A stretch of DNA of 64,000 bases from Trichopria drosophilae (Eukaryota > Arthropoda > Insecta > Hymenoptera > Diapriidae): assembly GCA_030407085.1 (NCBI GenBank), contig CM059582.1, positions 207,234,001 to 207,298,000 on the forward strand. Reading direction: 5' to 3'. The notes beneath the pieces are model-generated. The model searched no databases, was not told where the DNA came from, and saw nothing but the letters and a program-made list of their open reading frames with translations. How positions within the stretch are numbered: position 1 is the stretch's first letter; each line of letters opens with the position of its first letter. Positions 35,701 to 50,700 of the stretch are shown here, piece by piece. The position numbers and the translations under genes were made by a program.

Positions 35701-38700
35701 AACTACAACTCCAAAAAACAAAATTTAACACGTGATGTTTCTTCAGATACACCCATGTTTAAGGAGGATGGTATGGTTAAGAATTAACAAACAGATTGAG
35801 ATGAAAAAATGACTAAATGTTAATATGAATATAAAATGAATTCCCTGAAAATTTTGAGTCATTTGGACACCTCAGTGTTGAGAAATTATGTAAAACATGG
35901 TGTCTAGTAAAATGTAATTTTTCAAGTCTTTATAAGCAAGATTTGCACAGAATTAAAAGATTTACTTAAAATTAATGTCGATTAAAAAAAAATATATAAT
36001 AAATGTTCAAGGGAAAGAATTAGATTTCAATTTTCTTTAACATTTGGGAATTTTTATTTCATTGTTGTCTTACGTGAAAGTTACTAAGAACCTTTTTTGT
36101 TTGAAAAATAACAGAATTATTCAATTGTTTTAGAAAATTGTTATAAACAATTAACCGACCACTTTTGAGCAATCTACCCAAAAAATTTGTGTTCAGCGTC
36201 CAAAAATACATCAAAAAAACATTGTTTCAAGTGAGGATATAAAAGGTATCTCTTAAGTAAATCTAAAGTAATAAAATGTCATTGCTAAATGAATTAACAA
36301 ATAGATTTACTTAAAATTAATGTCGATTAAAGAAAAATATATAATAAATGTTCGAGAGAAAGAATTAGATCTCCTTAAAAAGAGGATATAATTGGACACA
36401 AAAGGATTGAAACAAAAACAGGTTAAAAATATCTCATTATGGATAAAAATGGATTAAATGTCTGTATATTTTTATCCTGATTTTGATCCGATATTTACAG
36501 TTTTATGCAGGAAGACTATGAACTTCACACCCCAAATGTTTAACCTTTAGACAACCAGCAATTTCCCCCACAAATTTGAAATATTTTAATGTCAAAACGT
36601 TTGTGAATATGAGGTAAATACTAATAAATTGTCTTTATTGGCCAACAAAATAAAAATACAGAGCAAACAACCGTGTACAATACCAAAAGGTGAGCCACAA
36701 CTTAAAAAAGTTACAGACTGACATTCAAAATTTGATAAATAGAGATGTCAATATCCCAGCTCTCTAAAGGTTCTAACTGCTAAACAAATTGGAGTTATTT
36801 TGTTACCATTCCTAGAATTACAAGACTATAATTTATTACTCCAATCCATAAGAAATATTAATACTTAATAATAAAAATATTACAACTTAAATACTAAATA
36901 GGGTAAACATGACAGTTATCAGCCATTTAAGGCTCTTAATTTAGTGAATTTGCTCACTATATACTAAACAAAGAACAACACTATAATGTAAGAACGTTAC
37001 TAAGCAAGACAAACACAGTCAAGTGCAAAATTTTATGTAATTTCTTCAATAATTGTAAGCTAGACATATAAAAAACAGTTTTTTTTAGCATGTAAAAAAG
37101 CTAAATAACTTTTAAAGTTAATAAAGCTTAAATAAATTAAAAAAAAGGCTCTTAATTCAGTGAATTTGACTTTAAAGTGCTAGAAAGTACCATTTAACAA
37201 TATAAACAAAATTTAAAATTAGAAAATTTATCTCAGGGATTATCTAGTATTAGTTTTAATAACCAATGAATAAATGGTAATCATTAAAAATTTAAACTTT
37301 AAAAGACCATCAAAACAAACAGTAGTCGACCAGTTACAATAATGAATTTGACAAAATTAACAGCAAAAGCACAACAAGCCATGTTTTTTAATCGTAATAA
37401 AAGACCTAGGCTCATGGAAGTGGACTCAAGATAATACATCAGTAACAATCGCTAAAAAGTACTGTTAATGTATTTAAAAAATGTGTTTGAAGTATTCAAT
37501 ATGACAGTAGTCGGCCACTTGAGGCAGACAGTCGGACACTTTGCAAAGTATAATAAAACCTTTAAAAACCAATATTTCTTCATTACCTAAACTTATACAT
37601 ACTGAGACTTGCTAAACCTAAATATAAAACAATATTTCTAGAAATTTTTAAAAGGTATTATTACATACATAAAGTGGCCGACTACTGTAAGGTGGCTGAT
37701 TACTGTCTTGTTTACCCTATCTATTAAAGTTCAAATACTCTGATGTACCATTAGTAAACTTTTAGACGGCTGACAATTTCCCCCACAAATTTGAAATATT
37801 TTAATGTCGAAACAGTTGTGAATATGAGATAAATTTTGTAAAAAGAGACGTCAATATTAGGCTCTCTAAAAGTTAAGTACTATTTTTGCTTTTATATAAA
37901 AGTTATTTAATTTTTTTACAGTAATTCTATTACCATTTTTTATATTTCTTGACCCAATCATCTATTTTGTAATTATATTTACAGGAAAATTACCCAAATA
38001 TTTCAATAAACAAACGTTAAAAACTAAAAATTTGCATCATTGGAGTCCAACAAATTTTTTTTATTTATTACTAATTCAGTTAATAACATTCGTCGATCTT
38101 CTCATGTCAATGAAATCAAATTCAATAACTCACATCATGTAAATTGATGTTCATTGTCGTCATTTTCAAAACTGTTCTGTTGTGACATTTAAATGTTGAT
38201 TGTAAGTTAGTTATTGAAGAAATATATTTTGGTCGAATATCCTGTGTTCTGCATCATAGTAAGAATTTTCATTGAGCAATAGTTCTTATCAATTTGCTGT
38301 TACTTTTTAACCAATTTCTTGTATCAATGTAGTTTTTGTACCATAATTGAATGAAATGTTCATAAAAGAATTTTCCAGATTCTTTATTTATTTCTGTAAT
38401 ATATGGGTCAACGACCCATTTACAGAATGTATACATAGTGTCGAAAGCCATTAAAAAAAACATATTTAATAACATAAAAAAAAAATCAAATAATAATAAT
38501 AGCTCACATTCTTAACCCTTTAAATGCGACTCATGACGAAGATTTTGTATGGTAAATATAATATAATAAATAACATAATAAATATATAATATAATACATA
38601 ATATTATAAATAATATAATAAATAATATAATAAATGTAATAAGGAATTCAATTATTGGCATAAATTTAATATTAGGTCATTTTTAGACAGTCTAAGGTAT

Positions 38701-41700
38701 AAATAGGATGTTGTAGTCCATTTTCAAAATCAATGTTTTAAATAGAAGACGTTAATATGTAAAATTGCAGTTTTTATGATTTTGGCAAAATCTTCGTCAT
38801 TGGCAATTAAGGGGTTAACTAAAAAATAGAAATAAGTAATTATATATAGCTTATTTAAAAGGATAAGATAAAAGTTAAGACAAAAACTTCAAAATGTGAT
38901 GACACCGATGTACAAAAGTATTTAAGTTAGCACTTTTGCTTTCGACACGAGGGAGAGAATTGATGAGCGAATAAATAATTCGAGGTTGCAGTCGTATGTG
39001 GATCTTTAATGTTATAAGCAGAGTTTCTTGCTGTTTTTTTTTTTTTAACCATTATTAAATTACTTTTTATGAATAAAACTCCTAAAAAAACTAACAAAAA
39101 ATCGATTCGAAAACTTTCGAATGTTTGTTGGTCTCCGACAATGTCAACTTCAATTGCAGTAGGTAAAATTCAAGCCCATGATCAAATTCATTTATACTTT
39201 TTACAGTTTATTTATGGTCGATAATAATTTATAAATTAAGATAAACTATTTATCATCGATCGAAAAGTAAGGAACAATCTGTATTGAAAAATGCTTACTG
39301 CTAGTTGGTAAGTTTGTTTACATTTTATTAATATCCCAGCCAGGTATACTTAAACATTCGTCAATTAAATGATCGTACTATACAAAATTTATGTTATGTT
39401 ACTTTTAAATTGAATTGGAATTTATTATCACACAGTATTATTAATAAACATTTTATTTAGCAATAAATATATTAATATAATAACATATAAATATAATATA
39501 AAAACATAATAACAATGCAATAACAATATTAGATATAAGTCTGCTATTGACATATATAAATTGCATGTTCGTCTGCTACATATTTAGTTTCTGAAAAAAA
39601 AACACATTTAATTTCCATAAAAAAAAAAGGAAAGTTGAATTTATAATTTCTTCTTAGTCAAAGATTGAAACGATGATTTTCTTTTCCAAGTTGTAGCTCA
39701 ACATCTGATGTCGGTCCATATATGTCATTTATCGATGAGACAGTAATTTAATGATGCGATTATATTTCTTCGATTAGTCCAATTTGTATCATTCTTTTTT
39801 ATGCTATTTTATAATATTGGAGCTATATATAAAACGGAGTGACAGTTACTTTTTTTTTTTTGTCCCGTGTGACAGTATTGCTAAATGTCTTGTGTTTTCT
39901 TGCAATCTACAAATGTTATATCCTTTGTAAATGTTTTACACATGTTAATTATTTTCATGTTACAAAATACAGTGTCAGTACTCCATTTTTTGTGCATATT
40001 GCGTATTAGTTAATTATGATGTTCTACAGTGTTTGTATTTGTTTTATTCTTTTAATTCTCTGAACATTTAATATTATGTTTTGTTATTATCATTAATAAT
40101 GGTTTAATATTTGTTATACTGTCTATGTAAAATATGATAAATTTTTTGTTTTTTTATGTTAACTAAGTAGGTTTTCGGTTAGTCAATTTCTTACTTGACA
40201 AAAGTCGCAACTATCTTTATCTATCAATTTTACCCACATCTTTTTTGTATATACTAAAATACTTATACAAAACTATAGTTTTCCCTAATATTCTATACAA
40301 AAATAGGAAATAAATAGAAAATTTGTGCTAATCTCATACTCGACAAGTATTGTTTCTTGTATTATATGAAATTGTACGATATGGAAATATATTAGTTAAG
40401 TCTGGACTTGTTATATTGTAATGAATATATAAAAGTAATATTTCAAATGTAATTTAAAAATGTTATTAAATTTTAATTATTAAAAAATACTTCAATATTA
40501 TTATTCTATTTATTAAAAATAGTAATTAAATCTAAAAACTTGTGGAGGAACCTGATAATTAAATGTAACCTCGGTTTTGGTTGGTCTATATTTTCTTTCA
40601 ATTTATTCTTATTTAACTTAAAGAACACAACTGAATAGAATGAAAGGTTTCTGCAATGATTAAATCAAAGTTTACTCAGGTTTTGCACAAAGTTTCCGTC
40701 TTGCTTTGTCATTACTTATTTTGCTTATTAATTATTAAAATTTGTTCAAGCTCTAATTACATTGATGATATACTCTTTTATGAGATTCGATTTCCTTAGA
40801 TTGTTTAAAATCACAACATGATTTATCAGGAATTGAAAAATGGAACATAGAAAATAAACTTCGTCTCTAATGTTAATAATTACACTGTAATTAGTTTTAG
40901 TTGACGGAGGTCTCATGTACATTTTAATTATTCTCTTTCTAATATGACACTTGTTAGAAGATAAGTTTTAAGAGATCTGGACATACTATTTGACAGCAAA
41001 GCTATGTATGACGATCACTTTGACTTCATTGTCTAAAGACTTAAACATCTTTTGAGCTTCATTTGTAATGTAAAGACGATTGACACTTTTATATTTATTT
41101 AAAACTCTTGTAAAACCTATTCTCACTTATACCTCTTCTACTAAACAAGTACAACACTTATTCTCTCCTTTTAGAGTAAGTTCACTTATGTTTCATTTCG
41201 ATCCTGATTTTAGACGTTTTTTAATTAAATTTGGTGTACATACACTAGAATTAGGTAGAAAATACTTGAATATTAAATTTATATTTGACATACTTTCAGG
41301 CAAAATTGATTATGTGTATCTGACGAGTCGTTTGACTTATTTACTCGTTTAACAATATTTTGGCTTAGTAATTTTGTTACAATTTAAAAGGTATACAAGC
41401 AGTTTTGTCTTCATTTAAAGATAAATAATATTGTCGAACCCAAATAGAAACTGTCAAAGTATAAATGAAGTTTGAATACAGTTTCCAACGATTTGTGTTG
41501 CAAAATTACACATTTGTATTGTTGTGACAAACACTTTTTCTAATAATATAGCAACATTACAATGAAACTATAATTTTATTACAAAAAACTCATTTTATAC
41601 AAAAATACGATTGATAATAATGATATAGGGAAGTGTCAGCTTAACATAATGTCAACAGTGCGATCCATGTAATAAAGTATATCATAATCATTTACGATAG

Positions 41701-44700
41701 AAGTTTCTCATTGCTCCAAAATAATTTTATACTAAAAGTTATATTTTATGGGCTTTTATATTTGAAATTTTATGTTCTGACAGCTGTGTGGCTCGTTTCA
41801 AAAAGAATGGCATAATAATACTTGTAATGGCAAAATGGTATGAGATGTGTACTAAATGTTTGAACATTTATGTTTAAATTTTAAACATTGAAATAATTAG
41901 TACAGTTTCTTTTAATACATTTTTCAATTTACAATTTTTATTGGCATGAATAGTTTTTATAATGTTCGAACAATTTACTTGATTTTGACCGGTTGAATTT
42001 ATCATTAAATTATGTGTTAAGATAACATAGTTGTCTTGTTTAAATTAGATTAATATATCACCTAAAACTAACTTTAATTAATAATTATTGTTAACTAACC
42101 AACTATTGTTACTTGAATGAAATATAAATAAAATATGAATAGTACTGAATTGTAATAAAAATTTAGAATTCAAATAAGTAAAAAGTTAAGTCAGTGTTTT
42201 AAAGAATAACATTGATTAACTTTTCAAGTTTATTATAATTCAAAATTAATAATATTGAATAAATATTTTTAATTTTATTACGTATTTTTCAATTTTACTT
42301 TCAGCGAAACAATTTTAGTTTTTATAAGTATGTCATGTTTGCGATTGTGACATAATTAAATCTGTTATATTTTTTAAATACACTATAACTATTTCTATCT
42401 CATAATTATCTTAAGAAAGTTTATTCATTGTTATATAGTTGTTTAATCTAGTCACACCAACTTTTAAAATGTTTGTGGATGACTGAAATCATTCGGAGCA
42501 TATTTATGAATAGTTTTATAATGACAGTATGTTTAATTGAAGTTTCATCATGAATTATTTATCTTAAAATCAATTCTGTATTCTCAATACTAACTTTTTA
42601 TTTTTACATTAGGTTTTCGTGTTTAAAAACTTTATTAATGCTGAAAAGATATAAAATTGAAAAAGTGGAAGTCTATCGATGTCATTATTTACTTTTTTTT
42701 AAACACCATAATTCATTTTAATATTTTTTATTCAAAAAGTTGTTACTTATAAAACAATTATAACAAATACATTTTAACATTTTATGTCCTGTTCAAAAAT
42801 AAAGATAAAAAAATTTATCCTTGACGACACCTGAATTCAAAGAAGAGTAAAGTATCATATTAAACTTTAAAATAACAGTTTTTTTTTCTAGAATACATAT
42901 TGAATCTGGTGTCCTTGGGATGAAAAAAAACACTACACATTTCTGCAGTGTTTATATAGTATATAATGATTTATGTTTATAAATATACGGATTATAATAA
43001 ACAAAATATTCCATAGATCCTAAGTTTTGAATAATGAAATATTCATATTTTTAATATTTCAGAAATGCACAGGTTGCAGATAAATATTGACAGTTTTGTT
43101 AGAAAAATGATTCTGACCAAAAAAAAAAAACTTGTGAAGAGAACCTGTAGAATTTTAAGAATCAGACTGCTCATTTATCATTCTCATTCTCACAGCCAAA
43201 TGTTCTCTAGAAATTAGAATTCATTATTTTCTCACGGCTTTTTAAACCTACCGCCGACTGGACGTTTGCAGTTTCTAACCTAAAAAGTGACCTTAAAAAT
43301 ATCTACATTTTTCATTACATTTATTATCAATTGGTGTATGTATAACATCTCAGGGTGTTTTGGGTGACTGATTCCACGTTTTTAAAATTCAAAATGGCGG
43401 TTCTAATATTTTTTTTTTTCGTTAAAATGGAGTAATTTGTTTTTATTTAGTTTTTAAACGTTTAAAATGGTTTGAATTGGTTGAAAATTAAAATACAGTA
43501 GAAAAAAAGTATTTTTATGTTTATTTTATATATTACATGTGATCTAAAACTATGTTATATCATTTTTTGTAATAACTGTCTGAACGCAGTTAGTTTTGTC
43601 CACTTGACAGTGAAATTTCTCTGTAAGAAATTCAAAAAATCTCGTACGGTAAAACCATTTTTAGACACGTTGATCTAAAATATGAGATTCTGAGAAAGAA
43701 ATTACGTAGAAAACTGATATGACGTGTAAGTAAATATACAATACCAAGGAATTTGAGGTTATTTATAAAAATCTATAATATGTAAACTATATATTACGTA
43801 AAAAACAATTAAAATTGTTAAAATGCAAAATTCCACGTTTTTAACAAATATTTTTATTAGCCCTTTAACATTTCATATTGTAGGCCTTCGATTTGAATTC
43901 CTTTCACTTTTATATCTCCAACATTCCCTCCTGACTTACGTAGCCTACATAAAATTATCGATTAAAATACAAATTTTTTTATTTTTTTTTTTTATTTTTT
44001 GAAATTCATAAAAATGCACGTGTGAGATTGATCCTTTTTTTGGTTGTATACATGAGCCTTACGGGGTTAGACCGCTGTGATGACTTTCCGTTTTCAGGTT
44101 TTTGGGTTCCCATAGCGGTATATTTTCCCGTAAAAAAGGGAAGGAATTTTTCCCTGCCTTAAACGAAATTTATAACTGTATTCGACCGATGTGCGTATAG
44201 TGAACGCTTTGGAGGTTCCTCCTCCTTTTAGTGTCTCGCATGTGGGTATCCTCATGCTTTTTCTTTATTTCTCAATTTATCTTTTATTTGGGTTCAAGTT
44301 TATTGTTAGCCCGGATATTGTATTACTACGACTACTGTGTGAAATTTACTACACATGTAGTATTCTATTTTTAATTAAAGTAGGATTAAATATTGATTAC
44401 TGCCCAAAATACTGTTTTTTAAACAAACAATTTTTGTAATATGATCCTTTTTAACATTTTATGTTGTATTTAAGGGAAATTTTCGATAATAAAATAGGAT
44501 TTTTTTTCTTTTTTATATTCTGCAGTTAAAACACAATTTAATTCATTGTAATATCACAAATTTTGTTCTTTATTTCATCCTTTTTTCCTATTTTCGGTGG
44601 CTGAAATCGTCAGATTTGATCTAATTATTATTGTTTACATTTTCGTCAAATTAACCGAAAAACGAGTATTTCCATTGATTTTACTAAGAATTTTTTTTGC

Positions 44701-47700
44701 TTTTTTGTAAAGATTTATATAATTATGGTTATTACGAACGTTTTTACTATTCTAACTAGTAGAATTTTCTGCAGTATTGTGAATTTAAATGTTCACGTGT
44801 CTAAACGAAGATTTTTGACAATGCGCAGTTACGTTTGTCGCCGTCAGGCGCGTAGGTTTGTTGCGCTCCATTGTAGCTCCCGTTATAGAAATGAGTTTTC
44901 ATTCTTTCAAAAGCAGATCAAATGACAAGGACGAAGAATGCACATAGAATGACATGTGCGGACAGCTGACGGTATATTATATCAATGGTACTTGTTCCTG
45001 TAATGGCATAGTATGCTATTTTTTTACCGACTGGAGTGTAAACAATCTAATCTTTAGTTTTATCTAAATAACTTAGATGAAGAACAAAAATATAGCAAAC
45101 ACAGAAAAAATGCTATAAGCTATAAAACAAATAAAATTACAGTTTATAGAAGAAATAAACAAAAAAAATATTAAAACAACACACAAAGGAAAGTTTTCAC
45201 TTATGAAAGAACGGAGTAGAATTAAAGAATTTTTATTCATTGATTAATATCACTTTATTATGATAAAAATATCTGGAATTTTTGTGTAATAAGAAAAATT
45301 CCTATACTGGAATAGTAAAAATTATTATTCAATTATGAAACAAGTCGATAAAATAAGAAAAAATTGAAGCATATTTTTGTTGTACGTTCACTCATACTAT
45401 TTGTAACGAAATAAAAAAAAAATATTCAAAAAATAAAGATCTTAGAGAATTAAGCTGTAATGTAACATGAAGTTTAATTGTGATTATATTTATCTTTATA
45501 TATAAAAGTTCGTTTTTTAACATATTTTATTAATTGGTCCATTCAGTCAATATAGAAATATTTCTAATCGATTTATAATTTTTGTTCAAAATTAATTTTG
45601 TAATTATTGTATTATTATATGGTGTAAAACTTCTTTTGTTGATTTTCGCTTTTTATTTAACAATATTTTATAATTTTCTGTGAAATTAAGAACTAAATAA
45701 CATATAATAATATTAAAAAAAAAATATACTTATTTTTTGTTACGGAAAGTTTATTGTTATTTTGAAAATCAGCCAAATATGTGCGATTTTTAACAAATTT
45801 TCATTTCGTTTAATAAATTCTAAGTTAATTTACTGAATATTGGCTTTACTTTTTTATTTCATATCGTGTATTTTTATTCAGTAAAGGAAATATATAGTAA
45901 TCTCTAAATTCTAAAATTACCGTTTATAAAATAATCCAAAGTTTTTTTCCTTTTTTTTTTTCATTTGTAACTGCTAATATTGAGTGTATTAAATTACTTG
46001 GCGAATATACCATAATTTTATTATTTTTATTACGAAATCAAAAGATTTTTAAAAATCGTCCATGATATTTTACTTTTTTTTAATAAAAATATGCAGAGAA
46101 TAAAAAAAAATTTTTAAATTAATTCGAGTCATTATTGTATTTATTGAATAAATATTTGAGTGATTTTTCAAACTATACAATAGTTTTTGTTTACGTTACA
46201 ATAAAAAGAATTTTTAGTAAAATTTGCTGATAAGTTTGCTTAAAATTAACTGAAAATGTTTTATTTATTCTAATTTATGACAATATTATTATAATTATTT
46301 ATAAATATTCTTATTTATTACAATAAATATTTGAGTAATTTTAATAATAAACTGTGCTTAAAATTTACGTTGTATTAAAAAAATCGAAAAAATATATTTT
46401 TGATATGAACTTTTTCATTTTTTTTATGTTAACTTATTCATATCTGGTCATGTTACTTGTGCTTTGATATAAAATGTCAGAATTTGTGATTATTACATTA
46501 ATTTTTATCAATGTTAGGCCATAAATAGCTAAAAATAAACAACAATGATTTCAAATTTTCGTTCTAATTAAAATGCAATGTAATAATATAACAAACATTT
46601 TTCTCAATAATAAATTTCTAATGCACACCAGACACAAAATATTTTATTTAAAATATTGTTTTAAATGAATCTGATTTATAAAGTAGAATCTTAAACACTA
46701 AACAAACAGAAATTTTGTTTGCATGTAGTTATTTACTTAAGATTATTTATAAATAATTATATCTAAGTAAATTTACACAAATACGTTATTAAATATAAAT
46801 AGATTTCAGAAAATAACTTTCTATTGTACGCAGAAAAAGTTTACGGTTAACTTTATGGGTGGTCTGATGAGAGCAGAAAAATGGCTGAAATTTACTTATC
46901 TAATAAGTTGCTCTTAATCGCTGAAATAATTTATGCTTAATATTATTGCACTAAAAAACAGTAAATATTTATTTGAATTATAAAAATATTTACTATAATA
47001 CACAAATTGTTTTTTCCGTTTAGGAAATTTTAACAATTGTTAAATTTCGACTCTTTAAATCAATATTAATTAGTATTAGAGAATTGTCATTAAATTAGTT
47101 GCTCTTAATCGCTGAAATAATTTATGCTTAATTTTATTGCACTAAAAAACAAGTAAATATTTATTTGAATTATGAAAATATTTACTGCAATGCACACATT
47201 GTTTTTTCAGTTTAGGAAATTCTAACAAATGTTAAATTTCGACTTCTTAAAACAATATTAATAACTAGTAGAAAATTGTAATTAAATTAGTGTTACTTAA
47301 CGGTTTTATACCGTAATAATAATTAAGTAAAAACCTAAAATTTAGTTAAACTACTCATGTTTGTATAAACTAAAAATATATATAAAAAAACATGAGTAGT
47401 TTAACTAAATTTTAGTTACTTCTTTACCGTTTAGCAACACTAATTTAATTACAAATTTCTACTAGTTATTAATATTGTTTTAAGAAGTCGAAATTTAACA
47501 ATTGTTGCAATTTCCTAGACTGAAAAAAACAATTTGAAGTAACTAAAATTTAGTTAAACTACTCATGTTTGTATAAACTATCGAAAAATATGAGCAGTTT
47601 AACTAAATTTTAGTTACTTTTATACCGTTTAGTAACACTAATTTAATTAAAATTTTCTACTAGTTATTAATATTGTTTTAAGAAGTCGAAATTTAACAAT

Positions 47701-50700
47701 ATTGTTAGAATTTCCTAGACTGAAAAAACAATTAGTGCATTACAGTAAATATTTTCATAATTCAAATAAATATTTACTTGTTTTTTAGTGCAATAATATT
47801 AAGCATAAATTATTTCAGCGATTAAGAGAAACTAATTTAATTACAATTCTCTAATACTAATTAATATTTATATTCACGTCTGTGTTATTAACTTTTTAAA
47901 ATGTAACAAAATTTTCCATTTCTATATTACTAAATTAACTTTTCTACTAATACGATGTATTCAATTTTAAAATATTTATCTTAATAATGATTAAAAATTA
48001 GATTATGATTGTTGTGAATATTAAAATTAATTTAGGTTCAGTAAACATTAAATTAGTTTAATTGTTTTAAAAGATGTACGTTTTTTCTCTACAATTACAA
48101 CAAAAATTTTATAATTCTTGCTATTAGTAAATTATAGAAACTAAAATTTGATAATTTATAAACTGACCCTCTCGACTCTAAACAGAATTATAAATTAAAT
48201 GAATGTGACATTCATCCTGTTATATTTATGTCATTCAATAAAAAAAAAAGTTATCTTCGACTTGAAGTGCACATTATACCTGGGACAATTCGGGTCAAAG
48301 TTCGCAAAATGCTCCAGTTAAAGGACCCTACACGTTCTCAGGTATATCTTAGTAACTGTACCTGAAATTTAACGTGCTTTTTTCGGAAGTTTTTCTTTCG
48401 CAGATGGTCAACAACGTTTACCTACAGTGGTGAATCCATAGACCCTCCTATTAGAAAAAAGGGTTCTTTTGTGGTATACACAAAAAGATAAGATATATTG
48501 TACATTTTTCTCAATCACAGATGAGCATCCATCAATAAGTAGATTTTCACACGATTTTTAAGTGTTTAAGAAACATATTTAGAAATTTTTGCTTTTACGG
48601 TAATCTGCGAAACGTAATTTTATAATAGAGAATTTCTCCATATTATTAAAATAAAAAATCATAATACTTTTATGACGTATACTCTTTTGAAATTAACTTT
48701 AATAAAACTTTTAGCTCGACCTTTGTTAAAATAATACACGTATTTCACTAGAGCGGTTAATAACTGTTCGTTTACTGTTAAAAAGTTCAAAAAAGTTTTA
48801 TCACCTTCAATCGCTGACGTTAGTTCAGATCAGTACGTTCACTTATTATTTCGACGGTTTTTTAAAATGTTTTTAGTACAAGCATACTTTATTTTATAAC
48901 AATATTGATTATTTTACTAAATGATATAAATCTTGTAAAAACGATGTTATGAGTTAATAAGAAGTCACCATTCCACTGCTAGGAAACAAAGGAAATAGTT
49001 AATCTACCTAAAAATGTAACTAAATAAGTTAGTTAAATAAACCATGGAAATTGTTTGATGCAACTATTATTGTCATTCAATTACTAATATAAAACTGCAA
49101 CTATCACGTTATAGTTATTGCAATTAATTAATTTACTTGAAGTAGTTCTTTAAGACCTTTGTTTTCAATTGTTTCCTAAACAAAAATAGTTGTCTCGACA
49201 ATTAGAAATGGTTGTAATAACAACGATATTTGTTGAATTGATTATTTATTTTAATAAAATTTACTGTGCAAAGAAAAAAAGTATTTGAAATTTAACCATG
49301 TATTATACAATTTACAATCATTATTGTAAATTTTATCCTACATTTCGCTCTAAAATTTCGTGTTATTTTTAGTACCCCCTACATAAATCTTAAATGACAA
49401 TCGTTTAAGTATAATATGCATGATATATATTAATAATTTCACGCTCGTAACAAAGAAATAGCTTTTAAACTATCGAATCAAGGATCAAGCACTTGCGTTA
49501 ACGGAAAATTAAAGTGTAGCCCTCTATCGGAATATCTATGTAATCCCGCGAAATTGAATCCTCATTAAGTAGAAGTATTAAAAATTACGCGACATTAATT
49601 TAATACATTAAGTAAGTTATAAAATGTGACATAATTTATGGACATAACCTCAAAATTACAAATGTAAATTAAGAGAGATTGAACATTTTAAAATATTGTA
49701 AAACCACTTAAAATAGATTCTCTATCTGTATAAAGTTACTTAAATAACTAATAAATAACTTAATTGTTCTATTTTTTTAATAAAAGTTGTTAAATCAATT
49801 TTTAATTTTAGTTAATAATTCAACTATTTAAAAATAATTAGTTTAATTACTGTTGTATTATTTCTTTTGTAAATTGATTTATTTCATTAACTATTTTTCA
49901 GATAATAATTGTTTTAATTATTGTTTTAATTATTTTTTTAATTGTAGTTGCATCGATTAATTTTGTTCCGTGTCATGTTAAATAATTCGCCATTAATTGC
50001 AAATGATTATAAAAAGAAAACTGGGTGATTATTTAGTGAATTGTTATTATTATTGTTTAATAAAATGTTTATTTTGTTTACTCTACATTATGAAACATGA
50101 CACAATGTCTAAAATGTATACAAACTTTTTTAGAAGCTAAGGGAATTCTCGTGTTGTCTGATTGGAATGAACTAAGTTTTCTCGTTCGAAACTTTTTCCG
50201 AAATATCGATTTCACAATGAAATACGGATGTTTCGTAAAATTGTGCAAAATAACGAAGAAATGCAACGGAAATGATAGAAGATGTATTTTATATTAATTT
50301 TTTAAGTAATGTTGTTAACATTTTCATAATTTCGTTAAATTATTCATACTAAATATGAATTCATAATTGCTAATTAAATGTCAAGTTTATCAGTTAGTAT
50401 ATATTTAGAAACTGTGTATTTATATTGAAATAAATTACCAAAAATCTTAGTAAAATTAATAACAAAAATTAATAATAAAAATGAAAATATCGGATTATTG
50501 TTGATAAAAAATGGTTATAAATCCTTACGAATTTAAGTTTCAAATTTTTTAATTCGATAAATTGTACTGTTGATCATTTCCAAAGTATTTTTGTGCAGAA
50601 CAAGTCAGAATCGGCTCATAACGTTAGAATTTTGAGATATTTGAGGTTATGTTGACTTAAAATTTGTTTGCTACTTTCGAGGTTATGTACAAAATGCGCA

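Noticed and set aside
44191..44439. 82-codon hydrophobic open frame that might be a membrane protein
   Set aside because: It is AT-driven hydrophobicity with no conserved motif, family match or splice context.
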